A DNA stretch of 5,150 nucleotides from Planctomycetota bacterium (GTDB lineage: Bacteria > Planctomycetota > Phycisphaerae > WQYP01): assembly GCA_021795535.1 (NCBI GenBank), contig JAJYPG010000137.1, forward strand, positions 1 to 5,150, given 5' to 3'. Below are positions 1 to 5,150 of the stretch, in pieces. Numbering within the stretch: position 1 is the first letter of the stretch; each line of letters starts with the position of its first letter. The notes beneath the pieces are model-generated. The model did not search any database. It saw only the letters and a list, made by a program, of their open reading frames with translations, and was not told the origin of the DNA. Made by a program: the position numbers and the translations under genes.

Positions 1-23
1 GCCCCCGCTCTGCTCTGAAAATT

Positions 24-63
24 GGCCGCGCCTTCGCAACAGCGAAATAATACGGCCTTTTTT
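24..63 (+). terminator. Rho-independent terminator, possibly bidirectional
   Basis: An outer stem pairs GGCCG (24-28) with CGGCC (53-57) and is followed at once by six T (58-63). Inside it is a second perfect hairpin, TTCGC (33-37) with GCGAA (42-46) around an AACA loop. Read on the plus strand this fits a terminator for a gene entering from the left. A short open frame ending in TGA at 16-18 could be that gene's last codons, but too little is present to call it. On the minus strand the same stem is followed by AATTTT, so it might also stop transcription from the lipoprotein gene at 263-508. The outer stem is short and the internal arm unusual, so this is a moderate call. Confidence 0.5.
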
Positions 64-262
64 CATCCTGCGCGGGTGAGGCTTGGCATCATGGGAGACT
101 AACTTCTAAATGCTGGCGGCCACATAGTGCACAGCGTAAGCGCAGAGCACCGCCGCATTTCTTATATCTCTCGTATGTTCCATCGATTTTCGTGCCGCGG
201 GAACTCGACAGTCCATTTAGCCGCAGATGCCATCGCACAACGTATTGCCGTCGCGGGCGGTA
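64..262. other. Non-coding stretch with no supported gene
   Basis: I found no open frame with a credible start and ribosome binding site, and no tRNA-like arms. The only structure seen is an imperfect hairpin at 127-150: GTGC pairs with GCAC and GCG with CGC around a TAAG loop, with two mismatches. It has no T run on either side, so it is not a convincing terminator. The stretch is probably the 3' untranslated end of the lipoprotein transcript. Confidence 0.35.
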
Positions 263-508
263 TTAGCTCTGGCGCGAACGCAACGTAAGCAACGCACGAT
301 TTGCGTTGGCCTTGGGAGCTGCCACGGAAATAGTTTCCTTCGGACTATTGACCGCAGGCACCGGCCTCATTCCTTCGTCGTGATGATAATCATAGCCACG
401 ATCACGGTGATCATCATGACCACCGTAGAAACATCCGCCGAGTGCAACCATCATTACCGGAGCAAACAGCGCCGCGGCAAAAACCGCAAAATATTTGTGG
501 AACCTCAT
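263..508 (-). CDS. Small His/Asp-rich lipoprotein, function unknown
   Basis: The 81-residue protein begins with a basic n-region (MRFHKY) and a hydrophobic core (about residues 7-22). It then has a lipobox L23-G24-G25-C26, so it should be lipidated on C26 and anchored in a membrane after signal peptidase II cleavage. F27 rather than Asp follows the cysteine, which by the E. coli rule favours the outer membrane. Residues 31-45 are packed with His, Asp, Arg and Tyr (H31, H34, H42, H43; D32, D33, D36, D40, D44). The tail from about 46 is low-complexity and has no motif I recognise. The ATG at 508 is preferred over a start at 532 because GGAGGT lies 8 nt upstream and the signal peptide begins there. 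The His/Asp cluster could bind divalent metal, but that is inference. The gene is divergent from the microprotein gene at 790. Confidence 0.7.
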   Translation of the reverse strand: MRFHKYFAVFAAALFAPVMMVALGGCFYGGHDDHRDRGYDYHHDEGMRPVPAVNSPKETISVAAPKANANRALLTLRSRQS

Positions 509-516
509 GATGAAAG

Positions 517-522
517 ACCTCC
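517..522 (-). promoter_or_regulatory. Shine-Dalgarno of the lipoprotein gene
   Basis: GGAGGT on the minus strand lies 8 nt before the ATG at 508. It falls inside the longer frame that starts at 532, so it decides in favour of the shorter protein. Confidence 0.7.
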
Positions 523-611
523 ATAAAAGCATTGAACCAGCAAAACGTAAAAAAACAGCCCCATGGCGATCACCATCACATTAACCACTACTGTAATAAG
601 ACCGCCGCACC

Positions 612-617
612 ATTATA
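612..617 (-). promoter_or_regulatory. -10 box facing the lipoprotein gene
   Basis: The minus strand reads a perfect TATAAT here, about 100 bp upstream of the ATG at 508, giving an expected leader of roughly 95 nt. No good -35 hexamer is present at 16-18 bp spacing (the sequence there is near CGGAAA), so the promoter may be weak, activator-dependent or fortuitous. Confidence 0.45.
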
Positions 618-633
618 GCCCCCTCCACGGGGC
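618..633. repeat. Short inverted repeat beside the -10 box
   Basis: GCCCC (618-622) pairs with GGGGC (629-633) around a 6-nt CTCCAC spacer. It abuts the minus-strand TATAAT and lies in the space between it and the expected -35 region. A regulator could bind there, or it could be chance in a C-rich stretch. Confidence 0.3.
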
Positions 634-711
634 ATTTCCGGGTGAACGATCAGCAACACACCACAGTTACCATTTCCGCAAGAACATATTTGCCTTTTGA
701 ATTTTGAACTT

Positions 712-739
712 TTGCGATTTTTTGGGGTTGGGGTATAAT
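712..739 (+). promoter_or_regulatory. Sigma-70-type promoter of the microprotein gene
   Basis: A -35 box TTGCGA (712-717, four of six consensus bases) and a perfect -10 box TATAAT (734-739) are separated by 16 bp. Transcription should begin near 746, giving a leader of about 44 nt. The leader contains a direct repeat of GTTAAT (756-761 and 767-772). The AT-rich stretch upstream of the -35 (about 685-711) could act as an UP-like element. Confidence 0.7.
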
Positions 740-777
740 GCGGAGCTTTGAATTTGTTAATGGACGGTTAATACGCT

Positions 778-782
778 AAGGA
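778..782 (+). promoter_or_regulatory. Shine-Dalgarno of the microprotein gene
   Basis: AAGGA lies 7 nt before the ATG at 790, the usual spacing. With the promoter upstream it is the main argument that the 38-codon frame is translated. Confidence 0.65.
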
Positions 783-789
783 TTTGAAC

Positions 790-906
790 ATGGCACGCAG
801 AAAGAGAAATCATAAGTTACGTTGGGCTGGCAAGGCCGCTAATCATGGCCGCAAACCCAGCCGCGGTCGGATCAAAGGGTGGAGCGCTAAGAACTACGGG
901 CTGTAA
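790..906 (+). CDS. 38-residue highly basic microprotein
   Basis: The frame runs ATG to TAA and encodes 38 residues. There are 7 Arg, 6 Lys and 2 His, and no Asp or Glu. It opens with MARRKRNHKLR, has a central KAANHGRKP segment, then a Gly/Arg stretch (R25-G26-R27) and ends in NYGL. There is no signal peptide, membrane segment or cysteine. Such composition is typical of small ribosomal or RNA-binding proteins, so a role at the ribosome or on nucleic acid is plausible. I cannot match it to a named family: the RGRIKG stretch recalls the tiny ribosomal protein bTHX only superficially, and it lacks the pattern of bL34 or bL36. It has its own promoter and Shine-Dalgarno. Its last 20 bp, including the stop codon, overlap the end of aroA on the opposite strand. 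Confidence 0.75.
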   Translation: MARRKRNHKLRWAGKAANHGRKPSRGRIKGWSAKNYGL

Positions 907-2215
907 TACAGGCTTGGAAGTCCTTAAAGAACTCAGGATAGGTCTTCGCCGCGCACTGCGGATTTTCAATTTCAATGCCCGCAATGCGCGTTGCTGCTAC
1001 CGCAAAGGCCATGGCCATGCGGTGATCGTCATACGTGCTGATGCGGGCACCGTTCGGTTTGTCCGGCGGATCAATGACAATGCTGTCCATCGTGGTGGAA
1101 ACAACAGCACCAAGTTTGGTCAGTTCTTTCTCCAGTGCTGCCAGCCGGTCGGTTTCTTTCACCCGCAAATTTCCGACATTAAATATCCGCGTCGGCCCCT
1201 GCGCAAACAGGGCCACCACCGCCAATGTTTGAACCATATCAGGAATGCCATTCATATTTACGGTAATGCCGGTAAGATTGCGGCCACCGCCAAGATGAAT
1301 CGCATCTGACTCCATCATCATGTTGGCCCCCATTTGCCGCAACACATCAGCAAACAGAACATCTCCCTGCAAGGAATCTCGGCCTAAACCGTGGATTGTA
1401 ACCTGTGAACCGGGGCATATTGCCGCTGCCGCGAGAAAATAGCTGGCATTGCTGGCGTCAGGCTCAATGGCGTATTGGCGGGCTTTATAGCCACCGCCGT
1501 TGGGGATATGAATAACCCGGTTGGCGGCGGAATTATCCGCTGTTCGGGCGGTCTGGGTGCTAACGCCGAACTGTTGCATCATGGCCAGGGTCATGCGAAC
1601 ATAAGGTTCACTGGTGACTGGGGCGATTAACTCCACATTCACAGCGTTGCGGGCCAGGGGAGCGGCCATGAGGATCGCTGAAATATATTGGCTGCTCTGA
1701 CTGGCGGAAAACCGGCATGTACCGCCCGCCGCCCCCCCCCCCACGCGCACCGGCGGATAGCCTGATTGGCCGACATAATCTGCCGCTGCGCCAATGGCAC
1801 GCAGGGCCTCCACAAGTTCACCAATCGGGCGTTGCCTCATGCGTTCCACGCCGTCAAGCACATACTGCCCTTCGGCCGCGGCACACAGGGCGGCAAGAAA
1901 GCGAATGGTTGTTCCAGAATTACCACAAAACAATTCAGCCGAGGCGTTGGGAATTTTTCCGCCCAGGCCTTCAATCGAAATACTTTGCCCGGACCTATCA
2001 ACGGTCAGGGCAAAGCCCAGCTTTTGCAAAGATTCAATCATACGCAGCGTGTCATCGGCAAACAATACGCCAGTGAGGGTGCTTGTACCATTGGCCATGG
2101 CCGCCAACGGCAGCGCGCGGTTGGTGATACTTTTACTGCCGGCAATACGAGGCGAGGCCTTAAAAGGCCGCGCTGGCGGAGTAATGGTAATAACGTCTAC
2201 AAATGCTTCGGGCAT
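887..2215 (-). CDS. aroA: 3-phosphoshikimate 1-carboxyvinyltransferase (EPSP synthase)
   Basis: This cytoplasmic enzyme joins shikimate-3-phosphate and phosphoenolpyruvate to make EPSP, the sixth step of the shikimate pathway to chorismate and the aromatic amino acids. At 442 residues it is full length (E. coli has 427). Motifs in order: GSKSITNR (26-33, with K28, S29, R33), GNSGTTIR (98-105), RQRPIG (127-132, R129), SQSSQ (172-176), PDAS (252-255), IPD (324-326, catalytic D326), NLRVKETDR (349-357, with K353, E354), DDHRMAM (396-402, R399) and K424 near the end. Aligned with E. coli by eye, the substrate-binding and catalytic residues are kept. The proline at E. coli 101 is F106 here. ATG at 2215 is the only usable start before the GSKS motif, and no Shine-Dalgarno precedes it closely. 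The gene lies 33 bp after the exported-protein gene and in the same frame, suggesting one transcript. An 11-G run crosses codons 158-162. Confidence 0.97.
   Translation of the reverse strand: MPEAFVDVITITPPARPFKASPRIAGSKSITNRALPLAAMANGTSTLTGVLFADDTLRMIESLQKLGFALTVDRSGQSISIEGLGGKIPNASAELFCGNSGTTIRFLAALCAAAEGQYVLDGVERMRQRPIGELVEALRAIGAAADYVGQSGYPPVRVGGGAAGGTCRFSASQSSQYISAILMAAPLARNAVNVELIAPVTSEPYVRMTLAMMQQFGVSTQTARTADNSAANRVIHIPNGGGYKARQYAIEPDASNASYFLAAAAICPGSQVTIHGLGRDSLQGDVLFADVLRQMGANMMMESDAIHLGGGRNLTGITVNMNGIPDMVQTLAVVALFAQGPTRIFNVGNLRVKETDRLAALEKELTKLGAVVSTTMDSIVIDPPDKPNGARISTYDDHRMAMAFAVAATRIAGIEIENPQCAAKTYPEFFKDFQACITARSS
1732..1742 (-). repeat. Mononucleotide G11 tract inside aroA
   Basis: Eleven consecutive C on the plus strand are eleven G on the coding strand of aroA. 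They encode the end of V158, G159-G161 and the start of A162, in a glycine-rich turn between the PPVRV segment and the GGTCRF segment. The frame is intact on both sides, so the count is correct modulo 3. Runs this long slip easily during replication, transcription and sequencing. A one-base change would put aroA into a frame that stops near 1639 and lose the C-terminal catalytic residues. Confidence 0.9.
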
Positions 2216-2248
2216 AAAGGCAACAACGCTTCCCGTGAGACTGTCCGA

Positions 2249-3298
2249 TTAACGGGTTTGCAGGGCGGATATCCGGTGCGGAATGACAATTTTTGGAAAA
2301 AGTTTCTGCACCGCGCCCGGTTGTCCCTGGGCCCCGGTGATCCCGTTGACGGCCAGAAGAATCGCGGCTGGAGCACTTTCGGCATTAAGGCCCGTAAGTG
2401 AAAAGTTGGTCGTGCCGGTAATGGTGTTCATGGCATTGGCGGCATTGTTGATAGCGCTGAATGCGGAAAGCTTTTGCTTGCGATCCAAAAGTCCGGCACT
2501 TAAATATTGAGCTGTATCGCTCATGAGTTCGGATAATGTGCTCATGGCTTTTACTTTTTGAGAGTCGGTCAAGGTTGACCCATGCTGCGCAGCATCGGCC
2601 AAGTCGGCCGCCAGGCCGCTGGATATATCCAAGTTGCCGGGCACCACGTCCTGATAACCTGCAATGCTGTGGGCAATGGCATTGGAAATCAGATTCGCCA
2701 GGCCGGATGGCAGAGGATTCTGCGTCAATAGAACATTGCTCATTTCCTCGGCAACCAGCGGATCAGTCTCAACAGCCAGAGCCTGTTGAACGGCCGTAAC
2801 CGCCTGCTGATAAGCCGGCCCGATGGACATCAGGGGTGCAAAAATGTTACCCATTCCCTTGGCCCCCCAATAGCGAACCGCCGGATTGGGGTTGGTTAAG
2901 GCCGTCTGGAGAGGGGCCTGCATGCTGATGTCGGCAATAGAGCCAATTGTGATAGCGGCATTTAACGCCGTTTTTTTATTCGATAGCAGAGAAGCAAAGT
3001 CATTGGCCACCTGCGTTCCAAAATCGTAGATGAACTCAGCCGAAGGCGGGTTGGTGGTAGATTGCAGCGGGGCCAGCAGATGCCGCCGGGCACGAACCAT
3101 ATCGCGGCGATGCGCTGCAGTCGACATTTGCTGGGCATAATATTGGACAAATGCGGCAATTTTGGTCTGGTCGGATGCGCTGGGAGTTCCGCGGTTTGGA
3201 GGCGGCAACGGAGGGGCTGCGGCGGAAGCCAATTGGGTTATCAATAAGCCCGCCGAACCCAGCAGGGACAATACCACGCGTTTGTGCCGCTTAACCAT
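2249..3298 (-). CDS. Exported alpha-helical protein of unknown function
   Basis: Starting at the ATG at 3298, the protein has 349 residues. It has a clear Sec signal peptide: basic n-region (MVKRHKR), hydrophobic stretch (about 8-23) and an ASAAA cleavage zone (24-28), followed by a proline-rich linker (29-34). The mature part is Ala/Gln/Asn-rich and predominantly helical. Residues about 128-155, with NPNPAVRYWGAKGMG, resemble one HEAT-like helical repeat, and neighbouring helices could be degenerate copies. No catalytic motif, lipobox or later membrane helix is visible. The same frame reaches a TTG at 3427, but that extension would bury the signal peptide behind 43 residues and would place the start codon inside the -35 box, so I reject it. 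AGGA lies 3 nt and GGAG 11 nt before the ATG, neither ideal. aroA follows after 33 bp in the same frame. The protein probably acts in the periplasm or outside the cell; its job is unknown. Confidence 0.8.
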   Translation of the reverse strand: MVKRHKRVVLSLLGSAGLLITQLASAAAPPLPPPNRGTPSASDQTKIAAFVQYYAQQMSTAAHRRDMVRARRHLLAPLQSTTNPPSAEFIYDFGTQVANDFASLLSNKKTALNAAITIGSIADISMQAPLQTALTNPNPAVRYWGAKGMGNIFAPLMSIGPAYQQAVTAVQQALAVETDPLVAEEMSNVLLTQNPLPSGLANLISNAIAHSIAGYQDVVPGNLDISSGLAADLADAAQHGSTLTDSQKVKAMSTLSELMSDTAQYLSAGLLDRKQKLSAFSAINNAANAMNTITGTTNFSLTGLNAESAPAAILLAVNGITGAQGQPGAVQKLFPKIVIPHRISALQTR

Positions 3299-3334
3299 AG
3301 TTCCTGTATCTCCGATGCGATGAAGGCCTGATCG

Positions 3335-3356
3335 GCCCGCTGAATCAGCAGCGGGC
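3335..3356 (-). promoter_or_regulatory. Leader hairpin upstream of the exported-protein gene
   Basis: GCCCGCTG (3335-3342) and CAGCGGGC (3349-3356) form a perfect 8-bp stem with a 6-nt loop. It lies in the 141-bp gap before the gene at 3298, within the leader expected from the promoter at 3399-3427. No T run follows on the minus strand, so it is not a standard terminator. It could stabilise the mRNA, affect translation or bind a regulator. Confidence 0.45.
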
Positions 3357-3398
3357 ATGATACCCATTCTCCGCCCAAAGCCGTCCGCACAGTCCTGA

Positions 3399-3427
3399 AC
3401 CGTAACACGCGCCGTGCTACATGTCAA
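3399..3427 (-). promoter_or_regulatory. Candidate sigma-70 promoter for exported-protein gene and aroA
   Basis: On the minus strand a perfect -35 box TTGACA (3422-3427) is followed after exactly 17 bp by TACGGT (3399-3404). The latter keeps the three most conserved -10 positions (T1, A2, T6) but not the middle three. Transcription would start near 3392 and give a leader of roughly 94 nt containing the hairpin at 3335-3356. The site lies immediately after the stop of the UVR-motif gene, so it could serve the exported-protein gene and aroA independently. Confidence 0.5.
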
Positions 3428-3439
3428 GATTCAAGTGCT

Positions 3440-4342
3440 TCAGGCATTCCCCGGTTCATTGGCGGAATGGTCTTGAGATTGTGAATCCGGTGTTACTTTG
3501 CGGCGACTTTTTCGCGGTTTCGCGGCCCGGCGTTTAGCGATGTTGGCCCGTACGGCCGGCTTGACCATTACCGCACCGGCGGCATGCAGAGCCATGATTT
3601 GATCCCGCAATTGGGCCGCTTCTTCATATTTTTCTCCGGCCACCGCTTTTTTCAACAGCCGATTGAGTTCTTCGCGGGGATCCGGTGGCAACTGCCGACG
3701 AATGTCATGAATCATATCCGAAAGAATCAGAGCCTCCGGCGATTGGCTGGCCGCAGGATTGCCATAGGTGTGAATCACATTTCTCAACGTGCCGCGGAGA
3801 TACGCGATGGATGTATTTACAAATCCGTCACGCAGCGCCGCACAAGCGCGAGCACGCCCTTCCATCATGATAATGTAGGGGCGATATTGTTCCAGAATTT
3901 CCCGGTCTTGTTCCGTGGGGCCAAAATTGCGGCACAAATTCAAAATACCAATATTGTGCCGTGTGTCGCGCACCACACCATCGTATTGGCCCAACACAAA
4001 AAGGCTCAAATATCTGTGATAAAACATGGCGGATTCTTCACGCAACTGCTGGCATTCTCGCCGGGTAAGCTGAAAATCATTCTCGCGGGTGCCGCTCTCG
4101 CGATGTTTTTTCAGGCGATGAAGCTGATAATCCAATTCAGAGGCATGTTTATGCGGCCGTTTGCCATCCGGGCGACCACTGACTTCCATTTGCAGCAACC
4201 CGAGGTCCAGGCGCAATTGAATTTTAGCTTTACCGTCGCGTCCGCGGATAATGCGAACATTGACCTGTCCAGGTTCAAAACTCCAGCCGGAAAGAGCTGA
4301 GGATATATCAACACTCTCCGGATTCTTTGTCGCTCGCGGCAT
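3440..4342 (-). CDS. UVR (UvrB/UvrC) motif-containing protein
   Basis: The protein has 300 residues with no signal peptide or membrane helix, so it is probably cytoplasmic. The N-terminal part (about 20-130) carries a block including KIQLRLDLGLLQMEVSGRPDG (40-60), a LDYQLHRL helix and a FYHRYLSLFVLGQYDGVVRD segment (107-126). I associate this arrangement with planctomycete proteins but know no function for it. Residues 224-253 form a UVR motif (EELNRLLKKAVAGEKYEEAAQLRDQI), the helical hairpin used by UvrB and UvrC to contact each other and also found in McsA and Clp proteins. A Lys/Arg-rich tail (about 264-283) follows. There is no UvrC nuclease domain, UvrB helicase domain or McsA-type CxxC zinc site, so this is neither repair enzyme nor McsA. 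ATG at 4342 is chosen because GGGAGG lies 6 nt upstream; the same frame runs back to 4603, but that part looks non-coding. Confidence 0.85.
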   Translation of the reverse strand: MPRATKNPESVDISSALSGWSFEPGQVNVRIIRGRDGKAKIQLRLDLGLLQMEVSGRPDGKRPHKHASELDYQLHRLKKHRESGTRENDFQLTRRECQQLREESAMFYHRYLSLFVLGQYDGVVRDTRHNIGILNLCRNFGPTEQDREILEQYRPYIIMMEGRARACAALRDGFVNTSIAYLRGTLRNVIHTYGNPAASQSPEALILSDMIHDIRRQLPPDPREELNRLLKKAVAGEKYEEAAQLRDQIMALHAAGAVMVKPAVRANIAKRRAAKPRKSRRKVTPDSQSQDHSANEPGNA

Positions 4343-4348
4343 GTTGCA

Positions 4349-4354
4349 CCTCCC
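4349..4354 (-). promoter_or_regulatory. Strong Shine-Dalgarno of the UVR-motif gene
   Basis: GGGAGG on the minus strand, 6 nt before the ATG at 4342, is the best ribosome binding site in the window. It overrules the upstream starts of the same frame at up to 4603. Confidence 0.85.
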
Positions 4355-4388
4355 GTAAAGTAACACCACCCTCATTCCTATGTTCTTG

Positions 4389-4394
4389 ATTATA
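4389..4394 (-). promoter_or_regulatory. -10 box upstream of the UVR-motif gene
   Basis: A perfect TATAAT on the minus strand would start transcription near 4382, giving a leader of about 40 nt to the ATG at 4342. The hexamer 17 bp upstream (CGTGCA) is a poor -35. It lies in the 263-bp gap (4343-4605) between the ABC transporter stop and this gene. That gap has no other gene and no clear terminator. A second TTGACA at 4568-4573 has no good -10 partner. Confidence 0.5.
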
Positions 4395-4605
4395 CCGTGT
4401 GGCGCGCCGGCTGCACGCGAAACTTGATAAAAATTTGCCTGGTTCGAGCATTTCTGCGTCCCAAAACCAAAAACAACGCGCCGATCCGCTAATCCAGAAG
4501 TTTGTTCCTGAAACAAAAACAAATGCCACATCATCATTCGCCGCCATTTCTGAATGCCGCATTGCCATGTCAACATTTTTCCTCTGGCCGGGCCGCCGCA
4601 CATAT

Positions 4606-5150
4606 TTATTCGTCCGCCTGCGGCGTGATATCCTGACCATGGGTAAATTCATTATAGAGCCGGGCGTATTGGCCATGGAGTTCCAGGAGGCTTTGGTGGG
4701 TGCCGTGTTCAACTATCCGGCCATGATCAAGCACCAATACCTGATGTGCCCCGATGATGGTACTTAAGCGATGCGCGACGATAAACGTGGTACGGTTTTC
4801 CACCAGACGTTCCAGGGCGTTTTGAATCAGAAGTTCGGTTTGCGTATCGATGGCACTCGTGGCTTCATCAAGAATCAAGATGCGCGGGTTGGCGAGAAAT
4901 GCCCGGCAAAAGCAGACCAGTTGCCGCTGGCCCAGGCTCAGCGATCCGCCGCGCTCACCAACATTCGTTTGGAAACCGTCTTTAAGCCGCGCAAGAATCT
5001 CGTAGCAGTCCAACTGTCGGGCGGCATCATACACCTGCTGATCGGTGGCCTCCGGACGCGTGTAACGGATGTTGTCCATGACCGTACCGGTAAAGAGAAA
5101 ATTATTTTGCGATACAATGCCGGTTTGCCGATGCAGACTTTCACCCTGAA
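4606..5150 (-). CDS. ABC exporter, C-terminal ATP-binding domain (partial)
   Basis: The last 180 residues of an ABC transporter are present; the N-terminal part, with the membrane domain and Walker A, is beyond base 5150. Numbering from the first full codon: Q-loop QTGIVSQNNFLFTGTV (8-23, Q14), signature LSLGQ (70-74), Walker B ILILDE (90-95, catalytic E95), D-loop SAID (98-101) and H-loop H126 in VAHRLS. These are the marks of an exporter-type ATPase domain (MsbA/multidrug/lipid family), in which membrane and ATPase domains are usually fused in one protein acting as a homo- or heterodimer in the inner membrane. The third signature residue is Leu instead of Gly, a change within the range seen in exporters. 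The ATG at 5079 is internal, since the frame continues with conserved Q-loop sequence. The substrate cannot be told from this part. Confidence 0.95.
   Translation of the reverse strand, partial: QGESLHRQTGIVSQNNFLFTGTVMDNIRYTRPEATDQQVYDAARQLDCYEILARLKDGFQTNVGERGGSLSLGQRQLVCFCRAFLANPRILILDEATSAIDTQTELLIQNALERLVENRTTFIVAHRLSTIIGAHQVLVLDHGRIVEHGTHQSLLELHGQYARLYNEFTHGQDITPQADE

Noticed and set aside
3..50. End of a plus-strand gene in frame 3, stopping with TAA at 48-50
   Set aside because: Only 15 codons are visible and another frame ends with TGA at 16-18. Neither can be chosen, so no partial gene is called.
64..262. Possible tRNA or other structured RNA
   Set aside because: No T-arm or acceptor-stem pattern was found on either strand; the only hairpin (127-150) is imperfect.
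845..1309. Plus-strand open frame of 154 codons
   Set aside because: It is antisense to the conserved C-terminal half of aroA, partly overlaps the microprotein in another frame, and has no ribosome binding site or recognisable protein features.
1766..2401. Plus-strand open frame of 211 codons
   Set aside because: It is antisense to aroA and the end of the exported-protein gene, and its product has the irregular composition of a shadow frame.
3299..3427. N-terminal extension of the exported protein from a TTG at 3427
   Set aside because: It would move the signal peptide 43 residues inward, and the TTG is part of the likely -35 box.
3584..4300. Plus-strand open frame of 238 codons
   Set aside because: It lies opposite the UVR-motif gene, whose strong Shine-Dalgarno and conserved motif make it the real coding strand.
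4545..4573. TTGACA on the minus strand as a second promoter for the UVR-motif gene
   Set aside because: The hexamer at 17-bp spacing is GAAATG, a poor -10 box; the TATAAT at 4389-4394 is the better candidate.
4583..4602. GC-rich GGCC repeats just after the ABC transporter stop, as a terminator
   Set aside because: Only very short stems form, and no T run follows in the direction of transcription.
4343..4603. N-terminal extension of the UVR-motif protein
   Set aside because: The extension has no conserved features, and the TATAAT and strong Shine-Dalgarno point to the ATG at 4342.

Overview
The window is bacterial DNA of moderate GC content. It carries five genes on the minus strand and one very small gene on the plus strand. 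The organism is most likely a planctomycete, possibly of the Phycisphaerae. This is an inference from three things: a stand-alone UVR-motif protein of a type I associate with planctomycetes, an AroA with a plant-like sequence, and Shine-Dalgarno use that varies from strong to absent. No rRNA or other phylogenetic marker is present to settle it.

Layout, left to right. Bases 1-63 look like the 3' flank of a gene lying outside the window, with a hairpin-plus-T-run terminator. Bases 64-262 hold no gene I can support. At 263-508 (minus) is a short His/Asp-rich lipoprotein. Bases 509-789 form a divergent control region: a consensus -10 box faces left toward the lipoprotein, and a good sigma-70-type promoter faces right. 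The right-facing promoter drives a 38-residue, strongly basic microprotein at 790-906 (plus). This gene overlaps the 3' end of aroA by 20 bp, tail to tail.

Bases 887-2215 (minus) encode a complete EPSP synthase (aroA, shikimate pathway) with the active-site residues checked all in place. Its coding strand carries an uninterrupted run of 11 G. Upstream of aroA, in the same reading frame and 33 bp away, is an exported protein of unknown function (2249-3298). It has its own candidate promoter and a leader hairpin. Next is a cytoplasmic protein of 300 residues with a C-terminal UVR motif (3440-4342), preceded by a strong Shine-Dalgarno and a consensus -10 box. The right edge (4606-5150) is the C-terminal part of an ABC exporter ATPase domain whose start is outside the window.

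The exported protein and aroA are probably co-transcribed. The UVR-motif gene may read into them or be a separate unit. The genes do not form an obvious single pathway; aroA is the only one with a defined metabolic reaction. I see no mobile element, CRISPR array, tRNA, rRNA or defence system. The most unusual elements are the basic microprotein with its well-formed promoter, its overlap with aroA, and the G11 tract inside aroA.
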